NCBI GenBank assembly: GCA_030706285.1
Contig: JAUZOU010000235.1
Coordinates: forward strand, 1 to 5,168
Length of the DNA stretch: 5,168 bases
Reading direction: 5' to 3'
DNA from: Bacteroidota bacterium
GTDB lineage: Bacteria; Bacteroidota; Bacteroidia; Bacteroidales; UBA1402
In this document: positions 1-5,168 of the stretch, piece after piece
Position numbering within the stretch: the stretch's first letter is position 1
How the letters are laid out: the number at the start of each line of letters is the position of its first letter
Translations under genes and position numbers: made by a program
Notes under the pieces: model-generated
Databases searched by the model: none
What the model saw: the letters and a program-made list of their open reading frames with translations, nothing else
Told to the model about the DNA's origin: nothing

Positions 1-67
1 CATGTTCGTTGCTATCTGCTTCAGCAAACAACTGTGACAGGGGTTTTCGGACAAATAAATCGAGCAT
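1..67 (-). CDS. Probable APC-family amino-acid permease, N-terminal fragment
   Basis: Reading leftward from an ATG at 67, the frame stays open to the window edge: 22 codons, then it is cut. The peptide contains LFVRKPLSQLFAEAD and ends in NEH. This resembles the cytoplasmic N-terminus of Bacteroidota amino-acid permeases of the APC superfamily, which typically start with a short 'LF-RKP-L--EA----H-LKR-LG' segment before the first membrane helix. The resemblance is from memory of the family; no membrane segment lies within the visible part. If correct, the product is an inner-membrane transporter for amino acids or related amines. It is transcribed divergently from the nuclease gene. An alternative start is the ATG at 3, which would leave nothing of the gene visible; ATG 67 is preferred because the 22 residues look family-like. 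No good -7 box was found for this strand. Confidence 0.55.
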   Translation of the reverse strand, partial: MLDLFVRKPLSQLFAEADSNEH

Positions 68-162
68 AAAACAAATCTGGATTAAATCAAATTGTCATTA
101 TTTCGAGCCGAAATTACACATTTTTATACATAAAAAGCCTTTCTGATCCGCATTTTTTACAT

Positions 163-186
163 TTTGGCACAAGAACCAGCGCCAAA
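163..186. repeat. Inverted repeat TTTGGC-N12-GCCAAA in divergent intergenic region
   Basis: Positions 163-168 (TTTGGC) and 181-186 (GCCAAA) are perfect reverse complements separated by 12 bases; a G-U pair between 162 and 187 would extend it in RNA. A further GCCAAAA copy lies at 198-204. The dyad sits between the permease start and the nuclease promoter. It could be an operator for a dimeric regulator or a weak hairpin; no T-run follows on either strand, so it is not a terminator. A 6-bp dyad can arise by chance in AT-rich intergenic DNA. Confidence 0.3.
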
Positions 187-233
187 GCTCACTTTAAGCC
201 AAAAGCGGAGAGGCGACCAGCCATTTTAATTTT

Positions 234-267
234 TTTGCTGAACATTCACGGCATTCTTGTATCTTAG
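234..267 (+). promoter_or_regulatory. Candidate Bacteroidota sigma-ABfr-type promoter for the AddB-like gene
   Basis: A TTTG (234-237) and a TATCTTAG (260-267) are separated by 22 bases. The Bacteroidota housekeeping consensus is TTTG at about -33 and TAnnTTTG at about -7, with roughly 17-23 bases between. The -33 box is exact and the -7 box has one mismatch. Transcription would start near 272-275, giving a leader of about 70-95 bases to the candidate ATG codons at 343 and 370. This is a pattern match only. Confidence 0.4.
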
Positions 268-342
268 CCAATCAAATACCGGAAACCATTCTTTTTTGGT
301 AAACAGGCTCAAAACAGACTGCCAAACACCAAAAACAACCGG

Positions 343-3300
343 ATGGTTTGCACAGAAAACGATAAGGCCATGGATTCATTTCTCCGTCTGACGGCAAAAG
401 ACCTCTATAACAGATATGGTGACCATTTACCGGATGTGGCGGTGATCTTTCCCAACAACCGGGCCAAGTTATTTTTCGGAGATTGTCTGTACCGCATTGC
501 CGGAAAACCTGTCTGGACGCCTTCCTTCCTGACCATCAACGACCTGTTCAGCAGCCATTCCCAACTGAAAACAGCCGATTCATTTACACTGGTGGCCCTA
601 TTGTATAAGGTCTGGCTGCAGGAAAGCAGAAAAGACGAAGCTTTTGATGATTTCTATCTGTGGGGGGAATTGCTACTTAGCGACTTCGACGACGTTGATA
701 AAAACAGGGCCGATGCCACCCAATTGTTCCGAAATATCCGCGAACAGGCGGCTTACACCGATACTCTCGAACACCTGACGGACGAACAGGTTGAAGTCAT
801 CCGGCATTTTTTCAAAAATTTCAATCCTGACCGGAAGACCGAACTGAAAGAACGTTTCATTGAAAACTGGAACATTCTGATGCAGGTTTACACCAATTTC
901 AGGGCTAGCCTCGAAACGGACAAACTGGCCTATGAGGGCATGGTCAACCGGAGTGTGGTCGAGCACATGCTGACTGAAGGTGTCTCCGGATTTAATTACG
1001 AAAAATATGCGTTCGTCGGATTCAATGTGCTGAATGAATGCGAAAAGACCCTTTTCCGGCTATTGCAGCAGGCAGGCAAGGCCTTATTTTACTGGGATTA
1101 TGATGTGTTCTATATGCGTTACAAGGAGCACGAAGCAGGCAGATTCATGCGTCAGAACCTGGAACAATTCCCCAACGAACTGGACAAATCTAATTTCGAC
1201 ACGTTCAGCACAACACCTAAACACATCCGTTTCATTGCCTCTTCCACCGAAAATGCAGAAGCCAGGTACTTACCTGACTGGATCGAAGGATTACGGCAAT
1301 CGGGCAACCAGCCACAAACACCTGGTCAGACAACGGCACAAGCATCTGGTCTTGCAACGGCAGATAGCATGGGAAAAAGCCTTCCAGTTCAGACAGAAGG
1401 CCCATTCCGGCCTGAAGAAACAGCCGTTGTGCTGTGTAATGAGAATTTACTGTTACCTGTGCTGCATAGCGTGCCAGACTGCATTTCAGAACTGAATGTG
1501 ACCATGGGGTTCCCACTCATGCAAACACCGGTCAGCAATTTGGTCATTCGCATTTGCCAGCTTCACGCCGACGGATTCATGAAAGATGGTTCGGAACGCT
1601 ACAATTACCGGTATGTCATACCCGTACTGCAACATCCGCTGGTCAGGATGGCCAGTCCGAACGCCATCGCACTGGAAAAACACCTTCGTTCCAACAACGT
1701 GTTCAGACCATCCAAACAGGAGCTTCAGCCGGATCATTTTCTGGAGGCCGTGTTCAAGCCTGTTTCAACTGTCCTGTCTCTTTCGGCATCATTAATGGAC
1801 ATACTGACACAACTTGCCCACTATCAAGGAGAAACAGACGATTCCGGGGAGGCTTCCATTTCTCAGGAAGTGACAGACGATCCGCTGCTGCAGGAATCCA
1901 TTTTCCGTTGTTACACACTGATTGCCAGACTGAACGATTCGATCAGCCAGCACCTGGTCGTAGTCAGCCTCTCAACTTTCCAGGCACTGCTGCTAAAAGT
2001 AATGTCGGTTACAAGCATCCCTTTTTCGGGAGAGCCGGTCAGAGGCATGCAAATAATGGGCATGCTGGAAACACGAAACCTGGACTTTAAAAATGTGCTG
2101 GTACTTTCTGTCAATGAAGGCATGTTGCCCAAAACAGGCGGAGAGATCTCTTTCATTCCGTATAACCTCCGGAAAGGATTCGGGCTTACAACTTCCGAGC
2201 ATAAGGATTCCATCTTTGCCTATTACTTTTTTAGATTGTTGCAACGGGCCGAAAACATCACACTGGTATACAATACATCCTCAGAAGGCACGAACCGTGG
2301 TGAAATGAGCCGGTTCATGCTTCAGTTGCTGGTAGAATCGCCTCATCCGGTGAGCCATTTCAACCTGCATGCCAATCTTAGCCTCAGCCGGGACAGAACG
2401 ATTCGCATTGACAAAACGCCTGAAATCATCCGTTTCCTTCATCATCAATACGACCTTAACCAAAATAAGGATGCTCAGACGCTTTCTCCAACCGCGCTGA
2501 ACAGTCTGATCGATTGCTCACTCAAATTCTACTTCCGCTATGTTGCCGGGTTGAAAGAGCCGGATGAAATCAGTGATGAAATTGACGGAGCCGTGCTCGG
2601 TACGTTGTTCCATCATGCTGCCGAATATATTTATACGGATATCCTGCTTCGGAAAGCCGGACGGGAAAGCCATCCCGTGCTCGTTGAAAAGGCCAGAGAA
2701 GAAAAATTTCTGGCCAACGCGCTAAAAAACAAAGAAGTATCCGGGCTCATCAACGCTTCAGACCTGGAGCCCTGGATAAAAGGGACCCGATCACTCGAAC
2801 AACTGGCCGATCATGTCATGCGGATGGATTTCTTTAAACTGCCGGCCGATAGCCTCGTTAAGCCTGACTACAGTGGAGAACAACTGATCAGGCGCCGGCT
2901 GCTCGCCAGTTTCCTGACAACGCTGCTCAAGCTGGATGCAGCAAGAGCGCCATTTGACATCGCGGGCCTGGAAACGTTCGTTAGTGACATTCGTGAAACG
3001 GCCACAGAAAACGGAACCATCGCCTTCCGGATTGGCGGCATCATCGACCGGATGGACAAACAAGCCGGAAGGTTGAACATCATTGACTATAAAACAGGCG
3101 GAGAGCCCATTACGCCACGCTCCACCGACGAGTTGTTTATCCAGCAGGAAAAACGGGGTAATTACATCTTCCAAATTTTTTTGTATTCCTCCATTCTACA
3201 GCATCTGGATTCCTCACTGACGCTTACCCCACAACTGTTGTACATCAACAAGGCAGGCTTTGATGAGTATAGTTCACTTATTACAATTGGGATGAGAAAA

Positions 3301-3462
3301 GAAAAAACCACGGTGACCGATTTTGCTCCTTATCTTGAAGCTTTCGACCAACAACTGGTCAATCTGGTAGGCAGATTGGTTGATCCAAAGGAGCCTTTCG
3401 TTCAGACAGCGTTGCTGAAACACTGTGAATTCTGCCCCTATAAAGCCATTTGTGAACGCTGA
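343..3462 (+). CDS. addB: AddB-type PD-(D/E)XK nuclease with inactive helicase-like N-terminal region
   Basis: 1039 residues from the first ATG. Homologs as I recall them begin 'M--FL---A-DLY-KYG', which matches Met10 (ATG at 370), so 370 is probably the true start and 343 the outer bound. The N-terminal region has FPNNRA (36-41) where active UvrD-type helicases carry Walker A; no GxGKT is present, as in AddB/RecC-type subunits. Degenerate helicase motifs follow at VTMGFPL (386-392) and LDFKNVLVLSVNEGMLP (580-596). The C-terminal nuclease domain has GTLFHH (753-758), GIIDRMD with Asp902, IIDYKTG with Asp915 and Lys917, and Gln944/Tyr948. Cys725 plus C-x2-C-x5-C (Cys1028, 1031, 1037) reproduce the AddB 4Fe-4S signature that staples the nuclease domain. 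With AddA, such proteins resect double-strand breaks for RecA loading in the cytoplasm. B. subtilis AddB is about 1166 residues. Residues 318-358 form a polar linker with a short tandem repeat. No addA is adjacent here. Assignment to the AddB family is firm; pairing with AddA is inferred. Confidence 0.9.
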   Translation: MVCTENDKAMDSFLRLTAKDLYNRYGDHLPDVAVIFPNNRAKLFFGDCLYRIAGKPVWTPSFLTINDLFSSHSQLKTADSFTLVALLYKVWLQESRKDEAFDDFYLWGELLLSDFDDVDKNRADATQLFRNIREQAAYTDTLEHLTDEQVEVIRHFFKNFNPDRKTELKERFIENWNILMQVYTNFRASLETDKLAYEGMVNRSVVEHMLTEGVSGFNYEKYAFVGFNVLNECEKTLFRLLQQAGKALFYWDYDVFYMRYKEHEAGRFMRQNLEQFPNELDKSNFDTFSTTPKHIRFIASSTENAEARYLPDWIEGLRQSGNQPQTPGQTTAQASGLATADSMGKSLPVQTEGPFRPEETAVVLCNENLLLPVLHSVPDCISELNVTMGFPLMQTPVSNLVIRICQLHADGFMKDGSERYNYRYVIPVLQHPLVRMASPNAIALEKHLRSNNVFRPSKQELQPDHFLEAVFKPVSTVLSLSASLMDILTQLAHYQGETDDSGEASISQEVTDDPLLQESIFRCYTLIARLNDSISQHLVVVSLSTFQALLLKVMSVTSIPFSGEPVRGMQIMGMLETRNLDFKNVLVLSVNEGMLPKTGGEISFIPYNLRKGFGLTTSEHKDSIFAYYFFRLLQRAENITLVYNTSSEGTNRGEMSRFMLQLLVESPHPVSHFNLHANLSLSRDRTIRIDKTPEIIRFLHHQYDLNQNKDAQTLSPTALNSLIDCSLKFYFRYVAGLKEPDEISDEIDGAVLGTLFHHAAEYIYTDILLRKAGRESHPVLVEKAREEKFLANALKNKEVSGLINASDLEPWIKGTRSLEQLADHVMRMDFFKLPADSLVKPDYSGEQLIRRRLLASFLTTLLKLDAARAPFDIAGLETFVSDIRETATENGTIAFRIGGIIDRMDKQAGRLNIIDYKTGGEPITPRSTDELFIQQEKRGNYIFQIFLYSSILQHLDSSLTLTPQLLYINKAGFDEYSSLITIGMRKEKTTVTDFAPYLEAFDQQLVNLVGRLVDPKEPFVQTALLKHCEFCPYKAICER
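1315..1362 (+). repeat. Degenerate 24-bp tandem repeat (two copies) within the nuclease gene
   Basis: Units 1315-1338 and 1339-1362 match at 19 of 24 bases. In frame they encode QTPGQTTA and QASGLATA (residues 325-340), an eight-residue duplication. It lies in a Gln/Thr/Ser/Ala/Gly-rich stretch between ARYLPDWI (about 307-314) and the conserved TAVVL strand, and is probably a disordered surface linker. The 24-bp length preserves the frame. No third copy is convincing on either side. Confidence 0.75.
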
Positions 3463-3522
3463 TCTTTAAGGCAGTGTGGAAGAGAATCGCCTTCGGATGA
3501 CAGGGAAAAACTAAAATTTGTG

Positions 3523-3530
3523 TATATTTG
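3523..3530 (+). promoter_or_regulatory. Candidate -7 box for the small outer-membrane protein gene
   Basis: TATATTTG matches the Bacteroidota -7 consensus TAnnTTTG exactly. No TTG is present around 3500-3504 where the -33 box would be expected, so the match rests on one element. Start of transcription would fall near 3536, leaving a leader of about 97 bases before the ATG at 3633, long for this phylum. The leader holds only a four-codon reading frame (ATG at 3555) and no clear riboswitch or stable hairpin. Confidence 0.4.
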
Positions 3531-3632
3531 CTCTGAATCCTTGGACCACTGGAAATGCCGACAGGATAGGTACCTCTACAGCAGACATGATCTTTCCGGT
3601 GTTCCATCAGTCATTATTTTAAACTATTCGAC

Positions 3633-4076
3633 ATGAAGAAATTGCTTACTCTCGCGGTTGTATGCATGGCATTGACTGCTACAGCCACAGCTCAGGACAA
3701 GGGGCTAGGTCTCCGTTTCAGCGGTGCATCGGAATATGGTGCAGAAGTATCTTATCAACAGCCGCTTCAGGAAAACCATCGTTTAGAAGCTGATCTTGGC
3801 TTTTTTGACTGGGGAGGTATCGGTCTGACCGGTATTTACCAATGGGTCTGGAAATTGGATGATCTGAGTGAAGGTTTTGCCTGGTATGCCGGTCCGGGTG
3901 CCGGCCTTCGCTTTGGTGACGGAATCGGAGCAGCCATCGTCGGCCAGATTGGTATCGAATATACCTTGCAGGATCTGCCGCTTCAGTTTTCACTTGACGC
4001 CCGTCCGGGTATTCCATTCGGATTCAAAGATCTTGGCTATGGTGGAGCAGCCTTGAGCATCCGCTATAAGTTCTGA
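3633..4076 (+). CDS. Small exported protein, probable outer-membrane beta-barrel
   Basis: 147 residues. Residues 1-20 are a Sec signal peptide: two lysines, a hydrophobic core (LLTLAVVCMAL), then A-T-A before the likely cut between Ala20 and Gln21. The mature chain, about 127 residues, alternates polar and hydrophobic residues and is rich in Gly and aromatics. It ends in SIRYKF; a terminal Phe preceded by alternating residues is the usual C-terminal strand signal recognised by the BAM complex. Conspicuous segments are LTGIYQWVW (65-73), FAWYAGPGAGLRFGDG (82-97) and VGQIGIEY (103-110). Similar short proteins are common and mostly uncharacterised in Bacteroidota. An eight-stranded barrel would fit the length; this is inference. 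No lipobox is present (Cys11 lies inside the signal core). It appears to be transcribed alone: a candidate -7 box lies upstream and a terminator downstream. The upstream AT-rich sequence has no Shine-Dalgarno. No specific function can be given. Confidence 0.85.
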   Translation: MKKLLTLAVVCMALTATATAQDKGLGLRFSGASEYGAEVSYQQPLQENHRLEADLGFFDWGGIGLTGIYQWVWKLDDLSEGFAWYAGPGAGLRFGDGIGAAIVGQIGIEYTLQDLPLQFSLDARPGIPFGFKDLGYGGAALSIRYKF

Positions 4077-4102
4077 TTAAAACTCATTCCGGTCTATTTT
4101 AA

Positions 4103-4138
4103 GAGGCTGTATCAAACAGGATATGGCCTCATTTTTTT
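4103..4138 (+). terminator. Rho-independent terminator after the small outer-membrane protein gene
   Basis: Positions 4103-4112 (GAGGCTGTAT) pair with 4121-4130 (ATATGGCCTC) to form a 10-bp stem, eight Watson-Crick pairs and two internal G-U pairs, around an 8-base loop (4113-4120). One A and then seven T residues (4132-4138) follow. It begins 27 bases after the stop codon at 4074-4076. There is no matching A-run on the upstream side, so it should act only on plus-strand transcripts. Confidence 0.8.
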
Positions 4139-4139
4139 A

Positions 4140-4147
4140 TACCTTTG
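4140..4147 (+). promoter_or_regulatory. Candidate -7 box for the queA-family gene
   Basis: TACCTTTG matches TAnnTTTG exactly. It would place the transcription start near 4153, about 18 bases before the ATG at 4171; such short leaders are common in Bacteroidota. The -33 region falls inside the terminator stem-loop and has no TTG, so the promoter would rely mainly on its -7 box. Confidence 0.45.
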
Positions 4148-4170
4148 CGGCCAATTAGTTATCTGTTAGA

Positions 4171-5168
4171 ATGACACTGCTCAAGCAAGTACAAGCTATC
4201 CAAATTGAGGATTACGATTATCCGTTAGAGGAATCCCGCATCGCCAAATTTCCTGTCAGCCCCCGGGACTCCTCCAAATTATTACTGTATCGTTCCGGAT
4301 CCATCAGCCATACCATTTTCAGGGAACTGCCGGACTATCTTCCGGCCAACAGCCTGCTGGTGTACAACAATACCAAGGTGATCCATGCCAGGATGATTTT
4401 TCACAAAGAAACCGGTGCCCAGATCGAACTGTTCTGCCTGGAGCCATTAACGCCTGCCGATTATGCCCAAAATTTCCAGTCGGAACACCAGTGCGATTGG
4501 TTATGCCTCATCGGCAACCTGAAGAAATGGAAACACGGGATACTGGAACGGGAACTGCTCATAGACAATCAACGGATCATGCTCAAGGCTGAACGGCTTG
4601 AGCCGGTCAACACCGGCCACCGGATCAGATTCACCTGGAATCTTACCGGAGAGGCTGGTTCGACTCAGTCTGAAACCGTCAATGTAAAGGCTATCCGTTT
4701 CGGAGACCTGCTCGAGGCCGCCGGAAAAATCCCCATACCACCCTATTTGAACCGAGATTCGGAACAGAGTGATGAAACAGACTACCAAACCGTTTATTCC
4801 AGAATTGACGGTTCAGTGGCCGCTCCGACAGCCGGTCTGCATTTCACGCCGGAGGTTTTGGAAGACATTGACAAGAAACACATTCTCCGACGCGAGGTCA
4901 CCCTTCATGTTGGAGCCGGTACTTTCCGCCCGGTCAAATCACAGCACCTCATGCAGCACAGCATGCATGCCGAATTCATTTCTGTCGACAAAGACCTCCT
5001 GCACGACCTGATTGCCAACCAAGGCCATATCGTTGCCGTAGGCACCACATCCGTGCGCACCCTGGAAAGCTTATACTGGTTTGGAACGATGTTGCTCAAC
5101 GATCCGGCCATGCATCCGGATGAATGGACACTCGACCAATGGTATGCCTACCGCACATCAACCAGCGA
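4171..5168 (+). CDS. queA: S-adenosylmethionine:tRNA ribosyltransferase-isomerase family protein, long form, C-terminus cut off
   Basis: 332 codons run from ATG 4171 to the window edge with no stop. QueA transfers and isomerises the ribosyl group of S-adenosylmethionine onto 7-aminomethyl-7-deazaguanine in tRNA to give epoxyqueuosine, in the cytoplasm. Family motifs seen in order: IAKFP, VYNNTKVIHAR (64-74), PIPPYLNR (188-195), YQTVYS (205-210), GSVAAPTAGLHF (214-225), TLHVGAGTFRPV (244-255), and AVGTTSVRTLES (289-300). The final TNFHLP-STL segment lies beyond the window. AVGTTSVR is about 45 residues later than in the 356-residue E. coli enzyme, and GNLKKWK stands where canonical QueA has an 'RPGKKLK'-like stretch. 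This matches a longer Bacteroidota form I recall, of about 400 residues or more, that can coexist with a shorter canonical QueA. Family membership is firm; whether this copy makes queuosine is not shown. The start is chosen for its position just downstream of the -7 box and because IEDYDYPLEESRIA fits the family N-terminus. Confidence 0.9.
   Translation, partial: MTLLKQVQAIQIEDYDYPLEESRIAKFPVSPRDSSKLLLYRSGSISHTIFRELPDYLPANSLLVYNNTKVIHARMIFHKETGAQIELFCLEPLTPADYAQNFQSEHQCDWLCLIGNLKKWKHGILERELLIDNQRIMLKAERLEPVNTGHRIRFTWNLTGEAGSTQSETVNVKAIRFGDLLEAAGKIPIPPYLNRDSEQSDETDYQTVYSRIDGSVAAPTAGLHFTPEVLEDIDKKHILRREVTLHVGAGTFRPVKSQHLMQHSMHAEFISVDKDLLHDLIANQGHIVAVGTTSVRTLESLYWFGTMLLNDPAMHPDEWTLDQWYAYRTSTS

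Noticed and set aside
109..116. Minus-strand TAATTTCG, considered as the -7 box of the permease gene
   Set aside because: It has one mismatch to TAnnTTTG and there is no TTG at a proper distance upstream on that strand.
3..146. Plus-strand open frame from the left edge to a stop near 147, considered as the tail of an upstream gene
   Set aside because: The translation is rich in Lys, Asn, Ser and His without family features, and the minus-strand permease reading of 1-67 fits better.
1034..1495. 153-codon plus-strand reading frame overlapping addB, with a repeated HKHLV segment
   Set aside because: It lies wholly inside the clearly coding addB frame; the repeat is only the 24-bp tandem duplication read in another frame.
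2791..3174. 127-codon minus-strand reading frame opposite the nuclease domain
   Set aside because: It lies antisense to conserved nuclease motifs and its translation shows no recognisable domain; it is best explained as a shadow of addB.
3468..3493. AAGGC/GCCTT inverted repeat just after the addB stop codon, considered as its terminator
   Set aside because: The stem is only five base pairs with a 16-base loop and no T-run follows, so it does not meet the pattern of a rho-independent terminator.
3568..3575. AGGTACCT perfect palindrome in the leader of the small barrel gene
   Set aside because: An 8-bp palindrome is expected by chance and the flanks do not extend it.
3718..4017. 99-codon minus-strand reading frame opposite the small barrel gene
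   Set aside because: The Arg- and His-rich translation has no domain features, and the plus-strand gene has a signal peptide and a clear C-terminal strand.

Overview
The window looks like ordinary chromosomal sequence from a Bacteroidota bacterium, most likely of the order Bacteroidales. Three signs support this. The large nuclease gene is of the Bacteroidota AddB type, the promoters look like the Bacteroidota TAnnTTTG -7 box, and the start codons lack good Shine-Dalgarno sequences. No rRNA, tRNA, CRISPR array, insertion sequence or phage gene is visible, and base composition shows no obvious break. I find no convincing new biological system here.

Layout, left to right. Positions 1-67 (minus strand) carry the first 22 codons of a gene leaving the left edge, probably an APC-family amino-acid permease. 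Positions 68-342 are a divergent intergenic region with no gene; it holds a candidate promoter for the next gene and a 6-bp inverted repeat. Positions 343-3462 (plus) encode a large AddB-type protein: an inactive helicase-like N-terminal part plus a PD-(D/E)XK nuclease domain with an intact four-cysteine iron-sulfur signature. Positions 3463-3632 are intergenic, with a candidate -7 box. Positions 3633-4076 (plus) encode a small exported protein, probably an outer-membrane beta-barrel. A rho-independent terminator (4103-4138) directly abuts a -7 box (4140-4147). From 4171 to the right edge runs a QueA-family tRNA-modification gene, of a longer type than the canonical enzyme and cut off before its C-terminal motifs.

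The genes are not an obvious operon. The permease diverges from addB, and the other genes each have their own candidate promoter. The roles are unrelated: transport, double-strand-break repair, envelope and tRNA modification. The helicase partner expected for AddB (AddA) is not adjacent on either side within the window.
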